NCBI GenBank assembly: GCA_024639825.1
Contig: JAHEGH010000014.1
Span: 1 to 57,474, forward strand
DNA length: 57,474 nucleotides
DNA from: Gammaproteobacteria bacterium
GTDB taxonomy: Bacteria; Pseudomonadota; Gammaproteobacteria; Steroidobacterales; Woeseiaceae
Reading direction: 5' to 3'
Below the pieces are notes generated by a model. The model had not been told where the DNA came from, made no database searches, and worked only from the letters and a program-made list of their open reading frames with translations. Below are positions 43,611 through 52,137 of the stretch, piece by piece; position 1 is the stretch's first letter, and the number at the start of each line of letters is the position of its first letter. Both the position numbers and the translations under genes were made by a program.

Positions 43611-45008
43611 ATGATGACCTCTAACCAAACCAAACGCCTTGTCATTGTTTCAAACCGCGTCGCAACGCCCAAGAAGAAAAGCGCATCTGCCGGCGGCCTT
43701 GCCGTTGGTATTCTTGCGGCACTCGAAGAGCACGGTGGTGTCTGGTTTGGCTGGAACGGCAATCTAACCTCGAGTAGCGAACCGGGTGCGCCGCAAGTCG
43801 TCAAGAAAGGCAACATCGAATACGCAACCATTTCGCTCAACGAAGATGATTATGAACATTATTACAACGGCTACAGCAACCGGGTGCTGTGGCCGGTATG
43901 TCATTATCTACTCGATTTCATCCAGTACGATTCGGCAAATTTCGACGGCTACCGGCGAGTCAACGCACAGTTCGCCCGCAAACTCGCCTCACTGCTGAAA
44001 CCCGACGATATTATCTGGGTGCATGACTACCACCTCATTCCGCTGGCCGCTGAGCTGCGCGACGCCGGCATCGAAAACCCAATAGGTTTCTTCCTGCACG
44101 TGCCGTTTCCGTGCTACGAGGCCTTTCGGGCGGTGCCCGGACACGAGTATCTGTTGCGCGCGCTTTGTGCGTATGACGTCATTGGCTTCCATACCCACCG
44201 CGACCTGGCGGCGTTCGAATCCTGCATACGAGAACCGATCGTTGGTGCCGAGATTGACGACGACCACGTAATCAGGATGCCGGGCGGCAGCCTCGTCGCT
44301 GACGTTTTCCCGATCGGCGTTGACGTCGAGGGTATCGCTGCCCTCTCCCGCGAGGCCGCGGAACTGAAGCGCGTTAAGAAAATGGTGAAGAGTCTTGGGG
44401 GACGCAATCTCATCATCGGCGTCGACCGACTGGATTACAGCAAGGGATTGATGCAACGATTCCTGTCCTTTGAACGCTTGCTGCAGCGATATCCGAACGC
44501 CCAAAAGAACGTGACATTGATGCAAATTGCACCGCCGACCCGCACCGGCGTGCGCACTTACGACGAAATTCGCGCGGAGCTCGAGCAGGTCTCGGGCCGA
44601 ATCAACGGACGCTTCTCCACCACAGACTGGGTACCGATTCGCTACCTTAATAAAGGCGTCGCTCGGCAACCGCTGATGGGGATGTTCAGAAACGCAAAGG
44701 TCGGCCTGGTCACGCCCATACGCGACGGCATGAATCTTGTTGCCAAGGAATATGTCGCCGCGCAGGATCCCGACGATCCTGGTGTCCTGGTGTTATCGAG
44801 TCTCGCCGGGGCGGCGTGCGAACTCACTGAGGCCATCATTGTAAATCCTCATGACCGCGATAACGTCGCGGACGGTATCGCGGCGGCACTGAATATGCCG
44901 CTTGAGGAGCGTAAAGAGCGAAACGCGGCGCTGGTTAAGACACTGAGGAAGAACGACATCACAGCATGGCGCACCCGTTTCGTCGATGCGTTGCTGCGCA
45001 AATCCTGA
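43611..45008 (+). CDS. otsA: Trehalose-6-phosphate synthase OtsA
   Basis: A 465-residue GT20 glycosyltransferase that makes trehalose-6-phosphate from UDP-glucose and glucose-6-phosphate. Motifs: an N-terminal [58 protein letters not shown] and [17 protein letters not shown]. Full length. The start is ATG at 43611 (or the next ATG), one base after the GH15 stop, so the three genes are translationally coupled in the order otsB-GH15-otsA. Trehalose serves as an osmoprotectant; the BCCT transporter in the same window may complement it. Confidence 0.95.
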   Translation: MMTSNQTKRLVIVSNRVATPKKKSASAGGLAVGILAALEEHGGVWFGWNGNLTSSSEPGAPQVVKKGNIEYATISLNEDDYEHYYNGYSNRVLWPVCHYLLDFIQYDSANFDGYRRVNAQFARKLASLLKPDDIIWVHDYHLIPLAAELRDAGIENPIGFFLHVPFPCYEAFRAVPGHEYLLRALCAYDVIGFHTHRDLAAFESCIREPIVGAEIDDDHVIRMPGGSLVADVFPIGVDVEGIAALSREAAELKRVKKMVKSLGGRNLIIGVDRLDYSKGLMQRFLSFERLLQRYPNAQKNVTLMQIAPPTRTGVRTYDEIRAELEQVSGRINGRFSTTDWVPIRYLNKGVARQPLMGMFRNAKVGLVTPIRDGMNLVAKEYVAAQDPDDPGVLVLSSLAGAACELTEAIIVNPHDRDNVADGIAAALNMPLEERKERNAALVKTLRKNDITAWRTRFVDALLRKS

Positions 45009-45087
45009 CCGGCCCTTCGAAGATCATCAAACCAACGTATACTTCGGATCAGGGGCTGATCCGGGCCGAATTCAGGAAGTACGGTAG

Positions 45088-45534
45088 ATGTTCAAAAAAC
45101 TTTTCGACGACATTATGGGTCGAATCTCAGCCGAAGATGCGGCGGCGGATGAGCGGGACGCGGCAATTCGCATGGCAACGGCGGTGCTTATGGTCGACGT
45201 GGCGCTGGTCGACTCCAGCTTTGAGGAGGTCGAATTCGAGCGCATGCTGCGCCTGGTCAAGAACCACTTCGGGTTGAGCACGCAGGCGGCTGCAGAACTC
45301 ATCAATGCAGCCAATGCAGAGGTCGACGAGCTGGTCTCGGTACATGAATTCACCGAACTGCTGCACAAACATCTGAACGATGATGAGAAAGCGCGCGTCG
45401 TGGAATTGCTCTGGTCCACTGCCTACGCCGACGGCGACCTCGACAAGTACGAGAACTCGCTGGTCCTCAAAGTCAGCGATCTGTTGAACGTGAGTGAAGA
45501 CGTCGTTATGCGCCTGAAACGCGAGGCTCGGTAG
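45088..45534 (+). CDS. TerB-like protein
   Basis: A 148-residue soluble, all-helical protein of the TerB/DjlA-type domain family. The first conserved acidic segment is LMVDVALVDSSFEEVEFERM near 30-49, and the second is AYADGDLDKYENSLVLKVSD near 112. Such domains carry metal-binding acidic loops and in tellurite resistance systems work with membrane partners; no other ter gene is close. GGAAG precedes the ATG. It lies 79 bases behind otsA. A stem GGATCA/TGATCC at 45046-45062 sits in that gap without a T-run. Confidence 0.85.
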   Translation: MFKKLFDDIMGRISAEDAAADERDAAIRMATAVLMVDVALVDSSFEEVEFERMLRLVKNHFGLSTQAAAELINAANAEVDELVSVHEFTELLHKHLNDDEKARVVELLWSTAYADGDLDKYENSLVLKVSDLLNVSEDVVMRLKREAR

Positions 45535-45568
45535 ACCAGACCGAAAACGATGGGATAGGAGTAGTGTC

Positions 45569-47443
45569 ATGCGACTGAAACTCATACTCGCCTTGCTGCT
45601 GTCGTTCGGCGTCGCTACCGCGCAGGACTATCACAAGTGGGACGAAGAGAAGCTGCGCGAAGAACTCGGCGAGCTTGCTGATGCGACGCGGAAGGTCAAC
45701 GTACCCATGCGCGATGGCGTGCATCTGTCGACCGATATTTACCTGCCCAAAGAATCGCCGGATCCCCTGCCTGCGGTATTTTGGCGTACTCCCTACAACT
45801 ACAACACGCTGTCCGGTGGCCGCCTCGTGCAGGCGGTCGAAGCGGTCAGTCGTGGATATGCTTTCGTGATCCAAAACGAACGCGGCCGTTATTTTTCTGA
45901 GGGTGAGTTCGAGATTCTCGGTAATCCCCGTACCGACGGTTATGACACGCTCACGTGGATCGCCGAGCAGGACTGGTCGAATGGCCATGTCGGCACCATG
46001 GGTTGCTCGTCATCAGCAGAATGGCAGCTCGCACTAGCGGCGATGGATCATCCGGCACATGCGGCAATGATCCCAATGGCGTCCGGCGCCGGCATCGGGC
46101 GGGTCGGTGAATTTCATGAACAGGGCAACTGGTACCGTGGCGGTGCTCAGCGCACGCTGTTCTATCCGTGGCTGTACTGGGTCGACAATCCGCTGCGTGC
46201 GCAGATTCCCGCCGGCCTCGACCGCGAAACGCGCGAACGCATCTCCGGTTACAACGATCTCGATACTGACAAACCTGAGGTTGACTGGAAGAAACACCTC
46301 GCCTTCCTGCCGGTCCAGGACATGTTACTCGAACTGGGGGAACCGCCCGGCACTTTTGAAGAACTGATCGCCCGCAAACCCGGTGACAAGCGCTGGTATG
46401 AAAGCGGTCTCTATCACGACAGTGAGGGCTGGGGTGTACCGGCCCTGTGGTTCAACTCCTGGTACGACGTGTCGATTGGACCGAACATGGCTTTGTACAG
46501 CCACGCACGCGAAAACGGCAATGATGCGGAAGTACGCAACAACCAGTTCGCGGTCATCGCTCCGGTCGAGCACTGCAGGTTCTGGGGCCTCAAGGAAAAG
46601 ACGATCGTGGGCGAGCGCGACATGGGTGATACGCGTCTCGACGTTACGGGAGAGATCTACACGTTTTTCAATCGTTTCCTGCCCGGGGGCAGCGGCGCCG
46701 TAGCAGGCACTACGCCGAAGGTTCGCTACTTCACAATGGGCGCCAATCGCTGGAGCGAGGCGAATGACTGGCCGCCTGAGAAGGCAGAAGAGACGCGTCT
46801 CTATCTCGTCAGCGATGGCAATGCCAACAGTCTGTATGGCGATGGTCGGCTATCCTTTGAGCCACCGCCTGCGGCGAACACGGACAGTTTCGTTTACGAC
46901 CCTATGAACCCGGTCCAGACGATCGGCGGCGGCGACTGTTGCAACGGTGGCACAGTCATTCCCGGAGCCTTTGACCAGCGCGTAATAGAAGCACGCGCCG
47001 ACGTGCTGGTCTATACAAGTGAGCCGCTCGAAGAACCGCTTGAAATCAGCGGCTTCGTAGACGCCGTTCTCTCTGTGTCATCCGATGCGCGCGACACCGA
47101 TTTCACGATCAAGCTTGTCGATGTCTTGCCAGATGGAACGGCATTCATTGTCGACGACACGATCCTGAGGGCTCGATACCGTGACGGCTATGACAAGCAG
47201 GTGTTTATGGAAGACGGCGAAGTGTATGAGCTCGATTTCACGCCGATGACCACGTCGATTGAGTTCCAGGCGGGCCATCGCATACGCGTCGAAGTATCTT
47301 CATCCAGCTTTCCGAAGTACGTGCGTAACCTGAATACGGGCGGCAACAACGTGGATGAGTCGGAAGGAGTGGCGGCGACGAATACAGTGCACCATGCACC
47401 GGATCGCCTTTCTTACCTGGTACTGCCGGTCATTCCGCGTTAG
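45569..47443 (+). CDS. CocE/NonD family hydrolase
   Basis: A 624-residue secreted serine hydrolase of the X-Pro dipeptidyl-peptidase/CocE type. The signal peptide ends near VATAQD. The alpha/beta-hydrolase part has RGRYFSEGEFEILGNPRTDG and the nucleophile elbow MGCSSSAEWQ, with Ser147 as the likely nucleophile; a His may lie in APVEHCRFW. The C-terminal beta-sandwich (about 420-624) ends YLVLPVIPR. It would cleave esters or peptides outside the cytoplasm. GGAG lies seven bases before the ATG. A degenerate copy of its last 38 bases lies after the downstream M16 peptidase gene. Confidence 0.9.
   Translation: MRLKLILALLLSFGVATAQDYHKWDEEKLREELGELADATRKVNVPMRDGVHLSTDIYLPKESPDPLPAVFWRTPYNYNTLSGGRLVQAVEAVSRGYAFVIQNERGRYFSEGEFEILGNPRTDGYDTLTWIAEQDWSNGHVGTMGCSSSAEWQLALAAMDHPAHAAMIPMASGAGIGRVGEFHEQGNWYRGGAQRTLFYPWLYWVDNPLRAQIPAGLDRETRERISGYNDLDTDKPEVDWKKHLAFLPVQDMLLELGEPPGTFEELIARKPGDKRWYESGLYHDSEGWGVPALWFNSWYDVSIGPNMALYSHARENGNDAEVRNNQFAVIAPVEHCRFWGLKEKTIVGERDMGDTRLDVTGEIYTFFNRFLPGGSGAVAGTTPKVRYFTMGANRWSEANDWPPEKAEETRLYLVSDGNANSLYGDGRLSFEPPPAANTDSFVYDPMNPVQTIGGGDCCNGGTVIPGAFDQRVIEARADVLVYTSEPLEEPLEISGFVDAVLSVSSDARDTDFTIKLVDVLPDGTAFIVDDTILRARYRDGYDKQVFMEDGEVYELDFTPMTTSIEFQAGHRIRVEVSSSSFPKYVRNLNTGGNNVDESEGVAATNTVHHAPDRLSYLVLPVIPR
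47405..47442 (+). repeat. CocE 3' end, copy 1 of a degenerate 38-base repeat
   Basis: The coding end of the CocE/NonD gene (RLSYLVLPVIPR) matches 33 of 38 bases with 50232-50269, in the same orientation. The second copy is not part of an intact gene. Confidence 0.8.
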
Positions 47444-47468
47444 CGCGTCCAATATCGCGAAAAACTCC

Positions 47469-47474
47469 TATAAT
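47469..47474 (+). promoter_or_regulatory. Candidate -10 box for the M16 peptidase gene
   Basis: A perfect TATAAT lies 38 bases before the ATG at 47513, in the short gap after the CocE stop. A matching -35 box is weak. It would give the peptidase its own promoter. Confidence 0.35.
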
Positions 47475-47512
47475 CCCTATATGGATCCGAAACCGGGATG
47501 GAGATAATCACA

Positions 47513-50230
47513 ATGAAACGTCTTTTCCTTCTTACGCTTACTCTCGCTTTTTTGCCGATGCTGTCCGCGGCCGAGGTCGAAGTCGACATCCCGTACGACC
47601 GGTTTGTTCTCGAAAATGGACTCCGGGTGATCGTGCATGAAGATCGCAAGGCGCCGGTTGTGGCCGTCAGCATCTGGTTCCATGTTGGCTCCAAGGACGA
47701 GAAACCTGGCAAGACCGGCTTCGCGCACCTGTTCGAGCACCTGATGTTCAACGGCAGCGAAAACTACGATGACGAGTTCTTCGGGCCTTTTGAACAGGTC
47801 GGTGCTACCGGCATGAACGGCACAACCTGGTTCGACCGGACCAACTATTTTGAGACCGTGCCGACACCCGCTCTGGACATGGCACTATGGATGGAGTCCG
47901 ATCGCATGGGGCACCTGCTCGGTGCCGTCACACAAGAGAAGCTCGATAACCAGCGTGGAGTTGTGCAGAACGAGAAACGTCAGGGTGATAACCAGCCCTA
48001 CGGCAAGGTCGAGTACAATGAACTGGCCGGGCTGTTTCCCGAAGGTCACCCGTATCGCTGGAGCACAATTGGCTCGATGGAGGACCTCGATGCCGCATCG
48101 CTCGAAGACGTGCACGAGTGGTTCAAGGAACGCTATGGATCGGCCAATACGGTCCTCGTGCTGGCCGGCGACATTAACGCCGCAGAAGCGCGGCCGCTGG
48201 TTGAGAAGTACTTCGGCAGCATCGATGCGGGCCCACCATTGTCTCGACTTAAGGAGTTCATTCCCGAGCGAGCCAGCAACACGCGCGAACAAATGCGTGA
48301 AGATGTACCGCAAGCGCGTATTTATCGTTCCTGGGTCGTGCCTGGACGCACGCATCAGGCCCGCACCAACCTGGATCTTGCCGCGTCAGTACTGGGAACT
48401 GGCAAGAACTCCCGCCTTTACCAGGCGCTGGTTTACAAGAATCAGCTCGCTGTCAGTGTTTCTGCCGAGGTCGAGGAGCACGAACTCGCGAGTATTTTCC
48501 GCATTACCGCAACGATCAAAGAAGGCGTCGATGTTAAGGCCGTAAACGACATCATCGACAGCGAAGTGAACAAGTTCCTGACGGACGGCCCAAGCAAGGA
48601 AGAGCTACAGCGCGCAAAGACTGGAATCAATGCGGCATTCATACGTGGCGTCGAACAGGTGGGCGGCTTCAGCGGCAAAGCCACTGCCCTCGCACAGGGC
48701 GAACTGTATGCGGGTGACCCGGGCTTTTTCCGCACGCGCCTCGCCTGGGTCGACTCGGCAACGCCAGCCGACATTCTCAAGACCTCGAAATCCTGGCTGA
48801 CAAAGGGCTATCACCAGATTGATGTCCTTCCCGTTCCCTCCTATACGGCGTCCAAGATCGACGCCGACCGCAGCGCTTTGCCGGTTGTAGGCTCGACCCC
48901 GGACCTGACGTTCCCCAAGGTTGAACGCGACCAGCTGTCGAATGGCTTGAAGATAGTCCTGGCCGAGCGCAGCACGGTGCCCGTCGTTAATGTCGCGATG
49001 CAATTCGACGCCGGGTATGCAGCCGATTCGGGCCGCAATCTGGGATCCGCAGCGTTCACGCTCGCGATGATGGATGAAGGTACCAAGAAGCGCAGCGCGC
49101 TCGAAATCAGCGCCGAGGCTGAAGCGCTGGGTGCAAACATTAACGCAGGGTCAGACCTCGATATGTCCACCGTCACCCTGTCTGCGCTCAAGAAGCAGCT
49201 TGGTCCATCGCTTGGACTGTTCGCCGACATCATTCGCAACCCGGCGTTTGACCAGGCCGAGATCGATCGACTGCGGCCCAGAGTGCTCGCAGGAATTGAA
49301 CAGGAGAGGAATCAGCCTGTTGGCATCGCTCTGCGGACACTGCCGCCGCTGCTGTATGGTGAAGATCATGCCTACGGGATACCGTTTACCGGGTCGGGTA
49401 CGACTGAGTCGGTAGCGAATTTGAGCCGTGATGACCTGGTGCAGTTTCAGCGTGACTGGCTGCGCCCGGATAACGCAACGATCTTCGTCGTCGGCGATAT
49501 CACGATGGCCGAGATCAAGCCGATGTTGGAAAAGCAGTTCGGTAACTGGTCGGCTCCGAGTACGCCGCTGCACAGGAAGAACATCAGTGATGTTGACCTG
49601 CCCTTCGAAGCGGCGGTTTACCTGATCAACAAACCCGATGCCCCGCAGTCGCTGATATTAGCTGGGCATATCGCACCGCCGCAGGGCGTCGAGAACAACA
49701 TCGCTATTGATACGATGAACAACGCGCTTGGCGGCCAGTTCACTGCTCGAGTCAACATGAACTTGCGCGAGGATAAAGGCTGGGCCTATGGCGCATATAC
49801 ATTCCTTTGGGATGCTCGTGGGCAACGGCCGTGGATGGCATACGCACCGGTGCAAACGGATCGCACTGTTGATTCGATCAACGAATTGACTCGCGAGTTC
49901 GGCGACTTTCTTGGCGACCGTCCAGCCACACAGGATGAACTGGATCGCAACGTGAAGAACTCAGTACGCAGCCTGCCCGGTCAGTATGAAACAGCAACCG
50001 CCGTCCTAAACACATTGCTGGAGAACAATCGCTTTGGCCGACCCGACGATTACGCGATGAACTTGAAAGGCAAATACGAGAGTCTGACGACTGGTAAGTT
50101 GCACGAAGCCGCGACGGAGGTAATGAAACCCGACAAGCTGACCTGGCTGATCGTCGGTGACCTCGACAAGATCGAGAAACCGATTCGTGACATGGGGCTG
50201 GGTGAGGTCGTGGTTATAGAGGCGCAGTAA
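47513..50230 (+). CDS. M16 family metallopeptidase, pitrilysin type
   Basis: A 905-residue secreted zinc protease made of two M16 halves. The signal peptide ends near LSAAEV. The inverted zinc motif HLFEH is at 72-76, and the distal glutamate should lie in the segment VVQNEKRQGDNQPYG and what follows. The second half (from about 450) resembles the inactive clamshell half, with the characteristic ALGGQFTARVNMNLREDKGW. It probably digests peptides in the periplasm. GGAG nine bases before the ATG at 47513 supports this start; an ATG at 47498 is an alternative. Followed at once by the CocE fossil. Confidence 0.93.
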   Translation: MKRLFLLTLTLAFLPMLSAAEVEVDIPYDRFVLENGLRVIVHEDRKAPVVAVSIWFHVGSKDEKPGKTGFAHLFEHLMFNGSENYDDEFFGPFEQVGATGMNGTTWFDRTNYFETVPTPALDMALWMESDRMGHLLGAVTQEKLDNQRGVVQNEKRQGDNQPYGKVEYNELAGLFPEGHPYRWSTIGSMEDLDAASLEDVHEWFKERYGSANTVLVLAGDINAAEARPLVEKYFGSIDAGPPLSRLKEFIPERASNTREQMREDVPQARIYRSWVVPGRTHQARTNLDLAASVLGTGKNSRLYQALVYKNQLAVSVSAEVEEHELASIFRITATIKEGVDVKAVNDIIDSEVNKFLTDGPSKEELQRAKTGINAAFIRGVEQVGGFSGKATALAQGELYAGDPGFFRTRLAWVDSATPADILKTSKSWLTKGYHQIDVLPVPSYTASKIDADRSALPVVGSTPDLTFPKVERDQLSNGLKIVLAERSTVPVVNVAMQFDAGYAADSGRNLGSAAFTLAMMDEGTKKRSALEISAEAEALGANINAGSDLDMSTVTLSALKKQLGPSLGLFADIIRNPAFDQAEIDRLRPRVLAGIEQERNQPVGIALRTLPPLLYGEDHAYGIPFTGSGTTESVANLSRDDLVQFQRDWLRPDNATIFVVGDITMAEIKPMLEKQFGNWSAPSTPLHRKNISDVDLPFEAAVYLINKPDAPQSLILAGHIAPPQGVENNIAIDTMNNALGGQFTARVNMNLREDKGWAYGAYTFLWDARGQRPWMAYAPVQTDRTVDSINELTREFGDFLGDRPATQDELDRNVKNSVRSLPGQYETATAVLNTLLENNRFGRPDDYAMNLKGKYESLTTGKLHEAATEVMKPDKLTWLIVGDLDKIEKPIRDMGLGEVVVIEAQ

Positions 50231-50231
50231 T

Positions 50232-50269
50232 CGCCTTTCTGACTTGGTGCTGCCGGTCGTTCCTCGTTA
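50232..50269 (+). repeat. Fossil of a second CocE 3' end, copy 2
   Basis: Directly after the M16 stop, this stretch translates in its plus-strand frame as RLSDLVLPVVPR, against RLSYLVLPVIPR at the end of the CocE gene. Of five differences, three are synonymous and one is a conservative Ile-to-Val change, as expected for a paralogue that was once under selection. The terminator codon is lost, the last triplet being followed by YRSP. No more of the gene is left. Confidence 0.7.
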
Positions 50270-50277
50270 CCGGTCGC

Positions 50278-52137
50278 CTAGTCGCACTCAAATTCGCTGG
50301 CGCTGGTTGGTCGGCACATGTCCGGCCAACCATACAGATCCCAGTACGCCGGTAGTTCCAGCCCTGTCACCAGGGCCTTGAAGCCAGAGCTTTGTCGGTA
50401 CACTGACGCTTGCGCGATCCAAAGTATCTCCAGTTCGTTTCTGTTCGGTATGTTCAGGAGTTCCTGTTCACGATTACTGAAGTAGGCGAAGCTTAGTTCG
50501 GGTCGGATTTCCATCATACCGAACTGCGTCTCGAAATCCGCGGCAAGAAAAACGTCTCTGATCGACGCATCCGACACCGATGCATTTGGGCGGAAGGCAT
50601 AATTGATCGTATCAATGATTCGCCCTAACTCCCCGACAGCCGTGACTTTCTGTCCGTCAATTTCCTCGGCTGTCGTCTCCAGCCAGGACACTAACTGGTC
50701 AACAGTGATCTCACCCAAGTGCAATGCGGCAAACTGCTGCGACCAGACGGTGTCTTCCATCTGCAGCGCAGATGGTTGGCTTTTTTCCTCCCAAATCGTA
50801 CCCCAGTCACCCTTGTGCGTAAGCAGCCTGGCACGCCAGCGGATGAGATTGGGTGCCGTCGGACTCAGTTCCAGCCCGGCATTGAGTCTCGCAAGTGCGC
50901 CATCGACGTCGCCTGTCAGGGACTCCAGGATGCCGAGCCACAGAAACGCATAGTCGCTGGGTTTGTCCACGGCGAGAGACCTTTCGAAGAAGACGCGCGC
51001 CTCAATCCAGCGCTTCTGGTTCATACGAATCAGTCCCTGCACGGCCAGGCCGAGCGGATGACCCGGCTGGATCTCGGTCGCGCGTCGCGCAGCCAACCAC
51101 GCCTCATCATAGGTTGCATAGGCCTGGTCAATGGTTTCATCCATAACCCCGAGCCTGTACGCCTTCAGTGCAAGTGCCGTCGCTTGCTCCGCCCACGCAT
51201 CGGCAAACTCGGGCTCGAGCCTGATAGCGGCATTGGTTAACTCCACGACTTCGTCATAGTCACGCCGCGCCACCACCAGCTGTCGGGCCTTAAGATAGAG
51301 CTCATAGGCGCCGATATTCCAGTCGCGTGTTTCACGCGCCACGGTCGGTAGCGCCAGCTTCAGGTTGGTCGAGAGCGCTGCCGATATCTGCGCTGCAATT
51401 TCGTCCTGCAGGCGGAAAATATCATCCAGGTTGGAGTCGTACGTCTCTGACCAGAGATGACTGTCGTCGGCAACATCAATGAGCTGCGCGGTGATACGAA
51501 CCCGGTCGTTTTGTTTGCGGATACTGCCCTCGACGACGTGGCTCACGCCGAGAATGGTGGCGATCTCCGGAATGGCGCGGCTCTGTTCCTTGAAAGCAAA
51601 CGCGGATGTACGCGAGGTAACTTTGAGCCCTTCGACGCCCGCCAGAACATTAAGTATTTCTTCAGCGACTCCATCGCCGAGATACTCCTGATCACCGTTC
51701 GGTGACAGGTCGGCGAAGGGCAGTACTGCAATGGCGATAGCTTCGGCTTTCGGTACCGCTTCCGAGAACGGGGATATCCTGCTCAGCGCCGGTGCGAATT
51801 GCTGGAACAGCACAACGGCGGCGAGTGCCGTAATAATGACGTAGTTGATCTTCTGCCCGGTCGTCGATGTGATGGATTCGCCGACCTCCACTTCCGCCGT
51901 CTTCTTGATGCCTTCGGGCGTCATTTCGAAAGCCCACGAGAACAGCATCGCGATCGGGAAGCCAATTAGCACCAGCAGGATAACGAAGCCGGGCACCCAC
52001 TCGGGCATGCCCATGCGGGGCGCAAGCGTGTCGATAACCTCGATCGCCAGCCAGCCGACAACGGCGTAGGCCGCGGCTACGCGGAATACGTTGCGCCGTT
52101 TCAGCTCATCAAAGTAACTACTCAATCTGGTCGCCAA
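50278..52137 (-). CDS. Membrane-anchored TolB-like/TPR protein (paralogue 3)
   Basis: A 619-residue protein with the layout of the gene at 6526. The N-terminus DELKRRNVFRVAAAYAVVGW runs into two or three membrane spans (about 18-35, 48-68 and 96-112). A TolB-like domain begins at IAIAVLPFADLSPNGD near 134, includes VVEGSIRKQNDRVRITAQLI, and ends near LWSETYDSNLDDI. TPR-like helices follow, about 270-480. A C-terminal region of unclear fold ends with DMCRPTSASEFECD. The start overlaps the upstream paralogue's end by 20 bases. No enzymatic domain is visible; it is likely an inner-membrane scaffold. Confidence 0.85.
   Translation of the reverse strand: MATRLSSYFDELKRRNVFRVAAAYAVVGWLAIEVIDTLAPRMGMPEWVPGFVILLVLIGFPIAMLFSWAFEMTPEGIKKTAEVEVGESITSTTGQKINYVIITALAAVVLFQQFAPALSRISPFSEAVPKAEAIAIAVLPFADLSPNGDQEYLGDGVAEEILNVLAGVEGLKVTSRTSAFAFKEQSRAIPEIATILGVSHVVEGSIRKQNDRVRITAQLIDVADDSHLWSETYDSNLDDIFRLQDEIAAQISAALSTNLKLALPTVARETRDWNIGAYELYLKARQLVVARRDYDEVVELTNAAIRLEPEFADAWAEQATALALKAYRLGVMDETIDQAYATYDEAWLAARRATEIQPGHPLGLAVQGLIRMNQKRWIEARVFFERSLAVDKPSDYAFLWLGILESLTGDVDGALARLNAGLELSPTAPNLIRWRARLLTHKGDWGTIWEEKSQPSALQMEDTVWSQQFAALHLGEITVDQLVSWLETTAEEIDGQKVTAVGELGRIIDTINYAFRPNASVSDASIRDVFLAADFETQFGMMEIRPELSFAYFSNREQELLNIPNRNELEILWIAQASVYRQSSGFKALVTGLELPAYWDLYGWPDMCRPTSASEFECD

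Noticed and set aside
45046-45062. GGATCA/TGATCC stem before the TerB-like gene
   Set aside because: Six base pairs and no T-run, so not a convincing terminator; no riboswitch consensus either.
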